This document shows positions 25,847 to 34,629 of a stretch of DNA of 64,000 nt, in pieces. The DNA lies in assembly GCA_002973635.1 (NCBI GenBank), contig CP027224.1:2552501-2616500 (forward strand). The letters run 5' to 3'. The first letter of the stretch is position 1. Every line of letters begins with the position of its first letter. Both the position numbers and the translations under genes were made by a program. Origin of the DNA: Lysinibacillus sp. B2A1. Lineage in GTDB: Bacteria; Bacillota; Bacilli; Bacillales_A; Planococcaceae. The notes under the pieces are model-generated. The model was not told where the DNA came from. It ran no database searches and saw only the letters and a list, made by a program, of their open reading frames with translations.

Positions 25847-27673
25847 ATGAACCGAGAAGCACGTTTAAAACGACAAGAGAATATACGAAATTTCTCTATT
25901 ATTGCACATATTGACCACGGAAAATCAACGCTTGCTGACCGTATTTTAGAGCAAACGAAATCATTAACCTCCCGTGAAATGAAAGCACAGCTCCTTGACT
26001 CAATGGATTTAGAGCGTGAGCGAGGCATTACGATTAAATTAAATGCAGTTCAATTAAAGTACGAAGCGAAAGATGGCGAAGTGTATACATTCCATTTAAT
26101 CGACACACCAGGACACGTCGATTTCACATATGAGGTATCACGAAGTTTAGCTGCTTGCGAGGGTGCCATTTTAGTCGTGGACGCAGCGCAAGGTATTGAA
26201 GCACAAACATTAGCAAATGTTTATTTAGCGCTTGATAACGATTTAGAAATATTACCAGTAATCAATAAAATCGATTTACCAGCAGCAGATCCAGAACGCG
26301 TACGTCAAGAAGTGGAAGATGTAATCGGTTTAGATGCATCTGAAGCGGTATTAGCTTCTGCCAAAGCGGGAATCGGTATTGAGGATATTTTAGAGCAGAT
26401 TGTAGAAAAGATACCTGCACCAACAGGTGATCCAGATGCACCTTTACAAGCTCTTATATTTGACTCAGTTTATGATGCATACAAAGGTGTTATTATTTCT
26501 ATTCGAGTGGTCAATGGAACTGTCAAAGCTGGCGATAAGATTCGTATGATGGCGACAGGAGCAGAATTTGAAGTAGTTGAAGTTGGGGTACATACACCTA
26601 AGGTTGTACCACAGACTGAATTAACAGTTGGTGACGTAGGTTATTTAACAGCATCCATTAAAAATGTGGGCGATACTCGAGTGGGGGATACAGTGACATT
26701 TGCTGCTCGTCCAGCAGCTGAACCATTAGCCGGTTATCGTCGTTTAAATCCAATGGTTTATTGTGGTTTATACCCGATTGATACAGCTAAATATAATGAT
26801 TTACGTGAAGCATTAGAAAAACTAGAGCTGAATGACTCTGCATTACAATATGAACCAGAAACATCTCAAGCACTAGGCTTCGGTTTCCGTTGTGGCTTCT
26901 TAGGGCTTCTCCATATGGAAATTATTCAAGAGCGTATCGAGCGTGAATTTAACATTGATTTAATTACAACAGCACCTTCCGTTATTTATCATGTGCATAT
27001 GACGGACGGTACATCAATTAATGTTGATAATCCTTCATTTATGCCAGATCCTCAAAAAATTGATCGTGTGGAAGAGCCATATGTAAAAGCAACAATTATG
27101 GTACCAAACGATTATGTAGGAGCTGTTATGGAGCTATGTCAATTGAAGCGTGGCAATTTCATGACAATGGATTATATCGATACATCACGTGTGAGCATTA
27201 TTTATGAAATGCCATTATCAGAAATTGTTTATGATTTCTTCGACTATTTAAAATCGAATACGAAGGGCTACGCTTCATTCGATTATGAACTTATCGGCTA
27301 TCAACCTTCCAAACTTGTGAAGATGGATATTTTATTAAACGCAGAGCAAGTCGATGCACTGAGCTTTATCGTACACCGTGACTTTGCATATGAGCGTGGT
27401 AAAGTCATCGTTGAAAAATTAAAAGAATTAATCCCACGCCAACAATTTGAAGTGCCAATTCAAGCAGCAATTGGACAAAAAATTGTAGCGCGTTCTACAA
27501 TTAAAGCAATTCGTAAAAACGTATTAGCAAAATGTTACGGTGGGGATATTTCTCGTAAACGTAAACTTCTTGATAAACAAAAAGAAGGTAAAAAACGTAT
27601 GAAACAAGTAGGCTCAGTCGAAGTCCCTCAGGAGGCGTTCATGGCTGTGTTGAAGATGGATGATTCGAAATAA
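25847..27673 (+). CDS. lepA: Elongation factor 4 (LepA)
   Basis: 608-residue translational GTPase that back-translocates or remodels stalled ribosomes. G1 AHIDHGKST, switch [11 protein letters not shown]4 NKID and G5 SAKAG are intact, followed by domains II, III, V-like and the LepA C-terminal domain ([19 protein letters not shown]). ATG 25847 lies eight bases after AGGAG; the GTG at 25838 overlaps that site. It is normally next to spoIIP and hemW; here accessory DNA flanks it on both sides. Confidence 0.98.
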   Translation: MNREARLKRQENIRNFSIIAHIDHGKSTLADRILEQTKSLTSREMKAQLLDSMDLERERGITIKLNAVQLKYEAKDGEVYTFHLIDTPGHVDFTYEVSRSLAACEGAILVVDAAQGIEAQTLANVYLALDNDLEILPVINKIDLPAADPERVRQEVEDVIGLDASEAVLASAKAGIGIEDILEQIVEKIPAPTGDPDAPLQALIFDSVYDAYKGVIISIRVVNGTVKAGDKIRMMATGAEFEVVEVGVHTPKVVPQTELTVGDVGYLTASIKNVGDTRVGDTVTFAARPAAEPLAGYRRLNPMVYCGLYPIDTAKYNDLREALEKLELNDSALQYEPETSQALGFGFRCGFLGLLHMEIIQERIEREFNIDLITTAPSVIYHVHMTDGTSINVDNPSFMPDPQKIDRVEEPYVKATIMVPNDYVGAVMELCQLKRGNFMTMDYIDTSRVSIIYEMPLSEIVYDFFDYLKSNTKGYASFDYELIGYQPSKLVKMDILLNAEQVDALSFIVHRDFAYERGKVIVEKLKELIPRQQFEVPIQAAIGQKIVARSTIKAIRKNVLAKCYGGDISRKRKLLDKQKEGKKRMKQVGSVEVPQEAFMAVLKMDDSK

Positions 27674-27776
27674 CGTTGGTAGAACAGCATTTATAAGGAT
27701 TTTAAATGTGTGTTTTTATATCAGTGTGGAGGAGATTGCCACCGATTTGCCACCGCTTTAAAATTGTGCCAGCAAT
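27674..27776. other. Spacer between lepA and integrase remnant
   Basis: No hairpin terminator is evident after lepA. Repeated GCCACCG (27740, 27751) may relate to integrase-proximal attachment DNA. Confidence 0.3.
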
Positions 27777-28436
27777 TTATAAATCTTTTGCGATGGAATC
27801 AAAAATATCGGCAGCATCTCTTGCCATCTTTTGAGTTAAATGGACATAGCGGTCTTCAGTAGTTGCTGATCTGCTGTGTCCTAATCTTTTTTGAACAGTT
27901 TTTACTGGTTGTCCACTTTCAATCAACATCGTTGCATGAGTATGTCATAAAGAATGGTAATTGAAATCGATACTTAGTTTTTTTCTTATTAAATCCCTTG
28001 TTTGATACTTTATAACAGCAGGAGTGTAATGTTCCCCATTTTCTTTTTTACAAACAAAATCGTGATCAGAATCTTGAAGATAAAATTTTCCATACTTTAA
28101 TCGATTTTCGATTTGTTTCTTTTTTGCTTTCTTTAATATCTCCATTATGAAAGCCAATATGAAATGGCAAATAAAATGGATGATCCTCATTTATTTTTTC
28201 ATTCATTAGTCTTAATTGCCAAAACATTAAAAAATCATGTAGAGTCATTTCGAATGGTTTAAATACAGTACCTGCATTTTCATACTCTAATATTTTTCTT
28301 CATAGTACAGATTCTGCTTCAGCTTTAGTTTGAGCACCTTCAGCTGTGCGTTCAATTTTTTTACGTTTGCATCAACCATACCGAAATCAAAATAGTAGTA
28401 CCACTTATTTCCTCGTTTCCTAACTCCGCCTTGCAT
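27777..28436 (-). pseudogene. Phage-type tyrosine integrase, decayed (copy 1)
   Basis: The minus strand starts MQGGVRKRGNKWYYYFDFG (arm-binding domain) after a GGAAGGAG site, then has frame breaks and a deletion. The catalytic end reads HSL-stop-HTHATMLIESG, then KRLGHSRSATTEDRYVHLT. The Arg of the HSLRH box is now a stop, and the catalytic Tyr is in EDRY. Expected length is ~390 residues; under 220 codons remain. It cannot be functional. Confidence 0.85.
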
Positions 28437-28545
28437 AAAATTTTCTCCTTCCAAAATTGATTATTTATTAATTTATTTAGTAAACCACCTCCTTAAAGGG
28501 AATGTATGTTCTGATTAAGGGTAAAAAATTTTATGTATGAATCAC

Positions 28546-28800
28546 TTAAAAAGGTATGTCATCAGGGTCATAATTCCACTCTCTAAGAAACTTTTTACTT
28601 AGAAACGTAGAAGGATTTCCACAGTTATGACAATAACGAGCATTTCCTGATAATTTTGTTCCACAAGATTGTCTTTCAATTACTTCCTCATCATTGTTAA
28701 ATGGATTAAAACCATATTTATTATCACATTCATTTACTAAATAAGCAGAACAAACATTACAGTAATCTCCTTCGTAATCTAATTCTTCATTTTGACAATT
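28546..28800 (-). pseudogene. Truncated double zinc-ribbon protein
   Basis: Residues NCQNEELDYEGDYCNVCSAY and SCGTKLSGNARYCHNCG show paired CxxC knuckles. The minus frame continues upstream to a GTG at 28899, but that part is antisense to a better plus-strand phage frame (28802-28923), so the real N-terminus is probably lost at a junction near 28800. Function unknown. Confidence 0.5.
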
Positions 28801-28801
28801 A

Positions 28802-28923
28802 TGGATACGTTCTATTATGAGGCAAATGAGCCTAAAAATAATATCATCTTGAAGCTTGAGACGTCTCGTGAGACTGTAGACATCAATCACAAAATCCACT
28901 TAATATCGGGGGTTGTTGAGTAA
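28802..28923 (+). pseudogene. Fragment of a phage tail-region gene
   Basis: The plus frame MDTFYYEANEPKNNIILKLE and following residues up to HLISGVVE-stop ends one base before the ATG of the next phage gene (TAATG overlap). This coupling and the following lysis-region genes suggest the end of a tail-fibre or XkdW-like gene. Confidence 0.5.
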
Positions 28924-29126
28924 TGGCGATAGAGTATAAAGTGCGTGATCAAAGTGGTGGTTTAGGTGCACCGAAAAAGGCTGGCACAGATGAAACAGCA
29001 GAGGAAAGAGCTGCACGTTTAGAGCAAGAAAATAAAATATTAAGGCTACAAAATCAAGCTAACACAGAGCGCATGTATTTCATGGAGGACCTGATTGCAG
29101 AAATTGCAACCAAAGTGTATAAATGA
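28923..29126 (+). CDS. Small phage tail-region protein
   Basis: 67 residues, acidic, with a coiled coil (EERAARLEQENKILRLQNQA). It is start-stop coupled to the fragment upstream and followed by an XkdX/CD1375-like gene, the usual order before phage lysis genes. Function unknown; part of a prophage remnant. Confidence 0.6.
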   Translation: MAIEYKVRDQSGGLGAPKKAGTDETAEERAARLEQENKILRLQNQANTERMYFMEDLIAEIATKVYK

Positions 29127-29172
29127 TGCGCTTTTTACAATGGTTTTTTTGTATTTGAATGGAGGTGAAACC

Positions 29173-29301
29173 ATGATGACTATGTTTTTTGCACAACGAG
29201 TAATCTTAGAAAAAACAAAATGTAGTGAAGTACCTTCATCCTTAAAAGACGGTGTTAAAGAAATCTTAGAGGAATCAGGAGTAGGTTTCTTAGCTGAATA
29301 A
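29173..29301 (+). CDS. XkdX/CD1375-like short phage protein
   Basis: 42 residues: FFAQRVILEKTKCSEVPSSL then KDGVKEILEESGVGFLAE. Short proteins of this type lie between tail and lysis genes in Firmicute phages. GGAGGTGAAACC precedes the ATG. A terminator follows at 29331. Confidence 0.6.
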   Translation: MMTMFFAQRVILEKTKCSEVPSSLKDGVKEILEESGVGFLAE

Positions 29302-29330
29302 TCAATATTCCTAAGCGCTTGGGAATTTGC

Positions 29331-29364
29331 CTTCCACAGATAATAACTTGTGGAGGGCTTTTAT
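29331..29364 (+). terminator. Phage-type terminator
   Basis: Stem GCCTTCCACA / TGTGGAGGGC followed by TTTTATTTT, just after the XkdX-like gene. Confidence 0.75.
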
Positions 29365-29389
29365 TTTAGTGAAAGCAGGTGTCTGTCTC

Positions 29390-29830
29390 ATGAGTGATGA
29401 TTTAGTAAGAGATGTTTATGAACGTTTTATATTTGGCTATTAGGAAAACTTGCAAAAGATGCTGGCATTCCTATTGTGTTAGATGGTGCCAGTAATGGTA
29501 TAAAGTCACATCGATGGATAACAAACAATTTAGGTGGAACTACTCATATTGATCCTTATTCGTATTTACAGAGTATGGGAATCTCAGAGGCACAATTTAA
29601 ATTGGACATAAAGAATGGGCTTAGTATAGAAAATAAAACAAAGGAGGAAATCAAAGTGACTCAAGCATGGAATCAAGGTTCACCTACTATGAAAAAAAAC
29701 TGAAACTGAAAACTTTATTGCACGTGCAGTATAAGATGGTATAGCACTTAAAGGACTTACAGAATGGTACAATGACCACTGATCGATTAATTGGGTTGTA
29801 TATTACGATTCAGCAAAGACGAAATAAATA
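29390..29830 (+). pseudogene. Remnants of phage lysis genes (short holin-like frame and amidase)
   Basis: A 17-codon frame (MSDDLVRDVYERFIFGY) precedes the mid/C-terminal part of an N-acetylmuramoyl-L-alanine amidase: KLAKDAGIPIVLDG, then KSHRWITNNLGGTTHIDPYS and SEAQFKLDIKNGL. The catalytic N-terminus is absent and stops interrupt the C-terminal part (NFIARAV-stop-DGIALKGLTEW). Confidence 0.65.
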
Positions 29831-29899
29831 TATTGGTAACAGTAGTCTCTACGTTTGCATAAAATAGGAGCATGTATGCAAAACAAGGAGGATATGTTT

Positions 29900-30124
29900 A
29901 TGGTAATGCCTTCATATAATCAAAGAATTTCACCACAACAAGCAATGCAGATTGCTGTGCAAAGAGTACCTGGACAAATCATACATTATGGAATGGATAT
30001 GGAAAACGGTACTTTAGTATATGAAATATTTATATTGACGTCTCATAATAGAATTTACGAAGTAGAAGTAAATGCAAAGACAGGTGTAATTCGTAAAATT
30101 GAGGAAGAGAATGATTTCGATTAA
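29900..30124 (+). CDS. Small PepSY-domain protein
   Basis: 74 residues: SPQQAMQIAVQRVPGQIIHY then YEIFILTSHNRIYEVEVNAK and TGVIRKIEE, a single PepSY unit as in protease-inhibitor propeptides. No signal peptide, which is unusual for PepSY. AAGGAGG lies eight bases before ATG 29900; other nearby ATGs fit less well. Confidence 0.75.
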   Translation: MVMPSYNQRISPQQAMQIAVQRVPGQIIHYGMDMENGTLVYEIFILTSHNRIYEVEVNAKTGVIRKIEEENDFD

Positions 30125-30457
30125 AATACTTTATAGGTAATGAACCAACCTTTGTAGTATACGGTGGAAAAACTTGGATAGATGAAATAGAACATGTTTA
30201 CACAAAATGGGGTAGCACCAGAAAAAAGCGGATTTACAACGCTAAGTGAAAAATCTTCCAAAACGACGCTTTGGGAACTTTAAGTTTCAGCATTTTAATA
30301 CGTGATTATGTAAAATTTTTGATTAATTATTATTTTCACAGGGTATTTTATATACTAAAACGCACTTGAATTAACACAAGGTTTATTGTTATCTTTGTAG
30401 AATCTAATTACTATAATAAATTGCGGTGAAATTCAATTATATAAAGGGAGTGTAAAG
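30125..30457. other. Intergenic with one short coding-like scrap
   Basis: At 30142-30249 the plus strand reads NEPTFVVYGGKTWIDEIEHV, then YTKWGSTRKKR and a stop; no start. No family recognised. Confidence 0.35.
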
Positions 30458-30688
30458 GTGGACCTATTACTTTGGATAACTATTGGTTTCATAATAATTG
30501 GATTTGTTGTTCTCACTTCTATGAAAAAAGGTATGGAAAGTAAGGTCGCTTTTATAAAAGCAAATATGGAAGACGGGGGAAATTCATCAAAAGCTAAATC
30601 CGTAATTTGGTGGATATGGAGTACCACTGCTTGGGGGATAGTGAGTATGTTTCTTGTTGTTTGGTGTTTTCATTATCACTTTGGATAA
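30458..30688 (+). CDS. Small membrane protein with two helices
   Basis: 76 residues: helix ~2-22 (LLLWITIGFIIIGFVVLT), a polar loop (KKGMESKVAFIKANMEDGGN), helix ~48-70. GTG start with AAAGGGAGTG upstream. Function unknown. Confidence 0.6.
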   Translation: MDLLLWITIGFIIIGFVVLTSMKKGMESKVAFIKANMEDGGNSSKAKSVIWWIWSTTAWGIVSMFLVVWCFHYHFG

Positions 30689-30831
30689 CTGTTGGCTTCA
30701 AATTTCATTAAAAAAACAGGTACTTTTGTATTAATTGTCTGAAGTATTACTGTAATGTTTATTCTTAAATAACTACTATATACATTATAAATTCAATAAA
30801 CGTTCCCAAATGAATACTTGGAAATGACTTT

Positions 30832-30876
30832 AAAAGCCACAAATATTGTTAAATCAAAGTTTCGTGGCTTTTCTTA
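30832..30876 (+). terminator. Intrinsic terminator
   Basis: Stem AAAAGCCAC / GTGGCTTTT followed by CTT, about 145 bases after the small membrane protein gene. Confidence 0.65.
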
Positions 30877-30995
30877 TGAACATTGTTTATACGTCTTTTT
30901 TATGCAGATGGCGTAAACGGTTGATATAGCAGTATTTTTACTTATTTGGTTTATTCTTCACTTTGCATAAAATACTATTAAGCCATATAAACAAG

Positions 30996-31036
30996 TGACC
31001 AGGACTCACTTCAAAATGAGTGCCTGGTCTTTTTTG
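30996..31036 (+). terminator. Palindromic terminator, related to that at 39331
   Basis: Stem GACCAGG-CTCACT / GAGTG-CCTGGTC followed by TTTTTT on the plus strand. It also lies just downstream of the minus-strand gerC gene. The minus-strand sequence nearly equals the plus-strand hairpin at 39331-39360, so this is a repeated module in opposite orientation. Confidence 0.7.
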
Positions 31037-31039
31037 TGT

Positions 31040-32197
31040 TTATTCTACAATTGTTTCTTTAAATGTTTTCCTACCTGGATTTACTTTATTTACATAAACA
31101 TTTAATTTAATTGACTCTTTAGTCAAGGGTATTTTCCCATTTTTCTCTAGCTTCTTCCATACTTTTACTTTGTCTCGGTACAGGTATTCAGATAAACGGT
31201 AAATATCAACGTCTATTTTCAATCCCTCTTCATATGTTGTTTTTATTTCTTCTTTTACTTTTTTAATAATACCTTGTCTTATCTCATCTGAAGTTGCTTT
31301 AGTTTTAAAACCATTGATTGTAGCGTCAAATTTAATATCTATTTCAAATGTCACCTGATTGTTTTTTACAATTGGTTTAACATCAAGTTCTATTTTTTCT
31401 AAATCAACTGTCAAGTAATCTCTTTCGCTATTGTCTAATTTAAAGGTTAAGTCTCCTCGATTCTTTTTAGCCAGCATCCATTGGTCTCCTCTTGCAGCTT
31501 CACCTTTAATCGTTCCTTTAAATCCATCTTTTGAAAGGATGCAGAGACCATTTATGGAAGTTTCCTTTGATGGCTTCTCATTTTTCGACTCCCAATTTTC
31601 GGTGATTGAAACTAATGACAAAGACATTTCATGACTGGGTTCATTTAATCCAATAATTAAACTTCTTAAATCCACAGGCTCAATAAATGTTTCTAAAGCT
31701 TGTGTTTTTAATGGATTACTTAGTTTTGAATTTGTAAGTGGTTTATTTAATAAAGGTGTTATCAGAAGAGTCTCTTCTATTGGGCTCTGTGTACAGTGGA
31801 CTAAAATCTGATATCTTGTTTCTCTAAAACGTATAAAACTATCTATAATAGAGATAGCATGTTCACTTTTTAAAGCTTCTTCAGTTAATATAACATAGTT
31901 CATATGCCCCCAAAATATTTCTTGGTCAACTGAGCGATATATCTTATAAATAGCTTCTTCCATGGTAACCCCTTTAGCATGTCCAATTTCTGAAGGCGTC
32001 GTTTGGGGATTGGGCGTTTCAGATTTTGCAACATCAGAAAAGTTAATTAATTGTATATAAACTTCATACTGATTATCTTTAAAATCTACACCGACTCCGT
32101 GGACATAATACATTCTTTGGGGTTCAGAGGCATCCCAACATCCAGAGAGTAACAGTGTCATGGTAAAGCAAATAGTTAAGATAATTTTTCTTTTCAA
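31040..32197 (-). CDS. Ger(x)C family spore germination lipoprotein (orphan)
   Basis: 385 residues. Lipoprotein signal with lipobox LLSGCWD (Cys ~20), then the Ger(x)C N-terminal domain (GVGVDFKDNQYEVYIQLIN, IFWGHMNYVILTEEAL) and the C-terminal domain (KKVKEEIKTTYEEGLKIDVD, KVWKKLEKNGK). The C subunit of a GerA-type nutrient receptor sits on the outer face of the spore inner membrane. No A or B subunit gene is adjacent; the only other receptor gene nearby is the fused remnant at 46170. The start context is weak. Confidence 0.9.
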   Translation of the reverse strand: MKRKIILTICFTMTLLLSGCWDASEPQRMYYVHGVGVDFKDNQYEVYIQLINFSDVAKSETPNPQTTPSEIGHAKGVTMEEAIYKIYRSVDQEIFWGHMNYVILTEEALKSEHAISIIDSFIRFRETRYQILVHCTQSPIEETLLITPLLNKPLTNSKLSNPLKTQALETFIEPVDLRSLIIGLNEPSHEMSLSLVSITENWESKNEKPSKETSINGLCILSKDGFKGTIKGEAARGDQWMLAKKNRGDLTFKLDNSERDYLTVDLEKIELDVKPIVKNNQVTFEIDIKFDATINGFKTKATSDEIRQGIIKKVKEEIKTTYEEGLKIDVDIYRLSEYLYRDKVKVWKKLEKNGKIPLTKESIKLNVYVNKVNPGRKTFKETIVE

Positions 32198-32777
32198 TTT
32201 GTCATCCCTACTTTTAGAAGTTTGTATTTGAAAGTTGGTGCTGTAAGTTTAGACAAAAATATTGATAGTTATAAGAAAAAGGATATTTTTTAAAAAAAGG
32301 GGGGTCTAAAAGGATTCTAATTAAATTGGAAATGTGGATTTATACGTAAAAAAAGCCACTCATTTGAGTGCCCTCGTGATGGGTAGTCTCTTTTTGTGTT
32401 TGTAATTATCTGTGATGCAAAGTACAAGGAGAACGTCCAGTACCTTTTTATAATTGGTTAGGGGAAAGGGAGAGCCTCCTACAATCAATATTTAATAGAC
32501 ATGGTAATTTAGATAATTGGCTGGAATGGTAATCGCTATCAACTATAGGGAGTGATTGAAAAAACGGAGTTAATCAAACTAATGTTCATAGCGATTCCCC
32601 TTAAAATATTTTAGTATTCACTCAATAAGTTTAATCTATTCAATCAATTATTTCTAAAAGAAGATATGTAAATGACTCGAGATACAAAAAACAAACCAAA
32701 AAATGTTCAGTATAGTATTAGCATGATTTCCAATACTAAACCTGTTTCAAAAATACTTAGGAAGGAGGCTTTTATTA
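32198..32777. other. Intergenic with replication-like scrap (copy 3) and inverted repeat
   Basis: At 32416-32533 the plus strand reads KVQGERPVPFYNWLGERESL and ends GNLDNWLEW-stop, the third copy of the motif seen at 21244 and 23553. An inverted repeat AATCGCTAT / ATAGCGATT at 32531-32596 follows directly. GGAAGGAGG for the next gene is at 32760-32768. Confidence 0.55.
32531..32596. repeat. Inverted repeat AATCGCTAT, copy 1
   Basis: Arms AATCGCTAT (32531-32539) and ATAGCGATT (32588-32596). The right arm context TTCATAGCGATT recurs at 33181-33192. Confidence 0.5.
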
Positions 32778-33068
32778 GTGAGATTTTTTACATGGGGTGT
32801 AATTGGAGCTGCTATTTTAGGTGTAGCTAGAGGGTTGCAAAATGGAACTCTTCAGCAATTCACGAAAAATATTTCGAACAAATTAAATCTACAGAACACA
32901 CAACAAATGATGCAGCCACTACAACAAATGACACAACCATTGCATCAAATGACTCAGCCTTTACAACAGATGAACCAATCACAACAACAAATAAATCAAT
33001 CGTCGCAACAGATGAAACAACCTTTACAAGTAGTGGCGAATAATTTAACAGGTAATTCATCAAAATAG
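32778..33068 (+). CDS. Small protein with Gln/Met-rich heptad repeats (YrzQ/DUF3918-like N-terminus)
   Basis: 96 residues. The N-terminal ~20 residues form a hydrophobic segment (FTWGVIGAAILGVARGL) reminiscent of YrzQ-type small spore-former proteins. Residues ~44-85 are six imperfect seven-residue units such as QPLQQMT, QPLHQMT and QSQQQIN. GTG start nine bases after GGAAGGAGG. Probably membrane-associated; function unknown. Confidence 0.65.
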   Translation: MRFFTWGVIGAAILGVARGLQNGTLQQFTKNISNKLNLQNTQQMMQPLQQMTQPLHQMTQPLQQMNQSQQQINQSSQQMKQPLQVVANNLTGNSSK

Positions 33069-33317
33069 TAAGGATATATGTACAAATTTTTCTACTACTA
33101 TAGACCTGAACAGATATTGTTTTGGTCTATAGATTATTAACCAATCGCTATGACTTTGGGGGAGTCTGGAAAGTTCGGATTTCATAGCGATTGGTAATAC
33201 GTAATAAAGTATTTACACTGGTAGTTTCGTTTATACTTGGTAAATCTTTGTCGATTAAAAAATCGTATACGAAAAATAATTTGGATAAAAATAAAATCTT
33301 CTTAATGAGGTGAATAC
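33069..33317. other. Intergenic with inverted repeat copy 2
   Basis: Besides the inverted repeat at 33140-33195 there is no feature until the AATGAGGTG ribosome binding site of the small lipoprotein. Confidence 0.5.
33140..33195. repeat. Inverted repeat ACCAATCGCTATGA, copy 2
   Basis: 14-base perfect arms ACCAATCGCTATGA (33140-33153) and TCATAGCGATTGGT (33182-33195). No T run follows, so it is not an obvious terminator. Confidence 0.6.
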
Positions 33318-33485
33318 ATGAAAAAAATAATTTTAGGTACTTTTACGGCAGTACTTTCTACAGGATTATTATTTGGATGTGGAACAGCTAATGATGAAAC
33401 GGAGCTAAATTCAACTGAAGCACCTTCTGAACAACAAGAAGATTTAAATCAAAATGATAACAAAAATGAACATAATAAAGAGTAG
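33318..33485 (+). CDS. Small lipoprotein, 55 residues
   Basis: MKKIILGTFTAVLSTGLLFG then Cys: a lipoprotein signal with lipobox LLFGC. The ~35-residue mature part is Asn/Glu/Gln-rich and disordered in appearance. AATGAGGTG lies six bases before the ATG. Too short for a domain; function unknown. Confidence 0.7.
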   Translation: MKKIILGTFTAVLSTGLLFGCGTANDETELNSTEAPSEQQEDLNQNDNKNEHNKE

Positions 33486-33822
33486 TATAAGGCCTGAGTT
33501 TCATCACGTTTGAATAGATGTTATAAATTAGTTACAATGAATAAAACTTACAAAGATCTCAAAAGTATAGAGATTCCCTATATGATGTAGTTTTAAAATT
33601 GGGGAATATTAAAAAGAAGTGCTATTTAAAAGATCACTCCATCATGGGTGGTCTTTTGTGCTTAAGGAGAGTCCAAAATAGGATCCTTTCGGCAGGCTTC
33701 CTTAAAATTGAGGAGGTCTCAATTTGATCGATCGAAGGTAATGAATGTTAATATAGGTAAATGCGTAGACTGTCAATCCTTACATAGCATAACCTATACC
33801 GAGATGGAAAGGAGAAAAAATA
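33486..33822. other. Intergenic with terminator
   Basis: Holds the hairpin at 33628-33656. AAAGGAG for the coat-like gene lies at its end. An AGGAGG at 33710 precedes only a five-codon frame. Confidence 0.5.
33628..33656 (+). terminator. Intrinsic terminator
   Basis: Stem AAAGATCACTCCA / TGGGTGGTCTTTT (some G-T pairs) with a short T run. Likely ends the small lipoprotein transcript. Confidence 0.65.
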
Positions 33823-34014
33823 ATGCGAAATTATTATGAAAAGTATGATAGAGATGACAGATATGATGATGACTATGACTATGACAGTTATGGAAGACGT
33901 CGTAGAAGAAGACGCCCACGTTATCAATACCCATTCTACCCGTTCTACCCATTTTATCCACCGTTCTATCCACCATACTATCGCCAACCATACAACCGTC
34001 CATACGGGTACTAA
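33823..34014 (+). CDS. Tyr/Pro/Arg-rich spore-coat-like protein
   Basis: 63 residues in three blocks: acidic Asp/Tyr (DRDDRYDDDYDYDSY), seven consecutive Arg (GRRRRRRRPRYQ), and a Tyr/Phe/Pro tail (YPFYPFYPFYPPFYPPYYR). Tyr-rich low-complexity proteins of this kind are common in spore coats, where tyrosines can be cross-linked. AAAGGAG precedes the ATG. Open frames on the other strand here are composition shadows. Coat location is inferred. Confidence 0.7.
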   Translation: MRNYYEKYDRDDRYDDDYDYDSYGRRRRRRRPRYQYPFYPFYPFYPPFYPPYYRQPYNRPYGY

Positions 34015-34198
34015 TATAAATAATCTGCTCTTATTTAAAAACAGAAACGACAGAAACTTTATTTCAAATAATTTCTAAAATTGTGTGTGAGTATTTCTTT
34101 CTTCTACTCCAATGAATGCAAGAATTAGATTTATAAGTGAAATAAATATGAGCTTTTAGGAATTTGCCACTCGTTTGAAATTTATACTCATCTGGCAC

Positions 34199-34440
34199 CT
34201 AAAGGTCTTGAGCAAATGAATCAAAGATGTCTACAGCACCTCGAGACATTTTCTCTGTAAGATGGACATAGCGGTCTTCGGTAATAGATGACCTGCTGTG
34301 TCCTAATCTTTTTTATACAGTTTTAATAAGTGTACCATTCTCGATTAATGTTGTTGCATGTGTGTGATGTAAGGTATGATAGTTAAATCTAATGTTTAAT
34401 TTTTCTAGTATTATATATTTGATGACGCTTGGCGCACGAT
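34199..34440 (-). pseudogene. Tyrosine integrase C-terminal remnant, copy 2
   Basis: The minus strand reads FNYHTLHHTHATTLIENGTL, an in-frame stop, then KRLGHSRSSITEDRYVHLTE and SRGAVDIFDSFAQDL-stop. It is clearly related to, but diverged from, the remnant at 27777-28436, so two different integrative elements, or an old duplication, left traces here. Confidence 0.8.
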
Positions 34441-34490
34441 GCTAACCATTCTAGCAAACAATATAAAAGTGTTCTCTTTTGAGAATGCTT

Positions 34491-34600
34491 TATCTTTATT
34501 CAGCAGAAGACTCCCACCTCTACAGATGGTGAGATGAATGCGGTAGCCAAACACCTACTGAATGAAGATAAAGCCCCTGGCGGATGTCACGGATTTTTTA
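34491..34600 (+). repeat. Truncated copy of a palindromic mobile element
   Basis: 34548-34597 matches 48662-48711 at 48 of 50 bases. A degenerate left arm (ATCTTTATTCAGCAG) pairs imperfectly with CTACTGAATGAAGAT. The second hairpin present at 48.7 kb is missing here. Confidence 0.75.
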
Positions 34601-34629
34601 GTGTCAAATAGAAGAACATTATTTAAATA

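Noticed and set aside
33748..34003. Minus-strand and alternate plus-strand frames over the coat-like gene
   Set aside because: Shadow frames caused by the low-complexity coding sequence; no ribosome binding sites.
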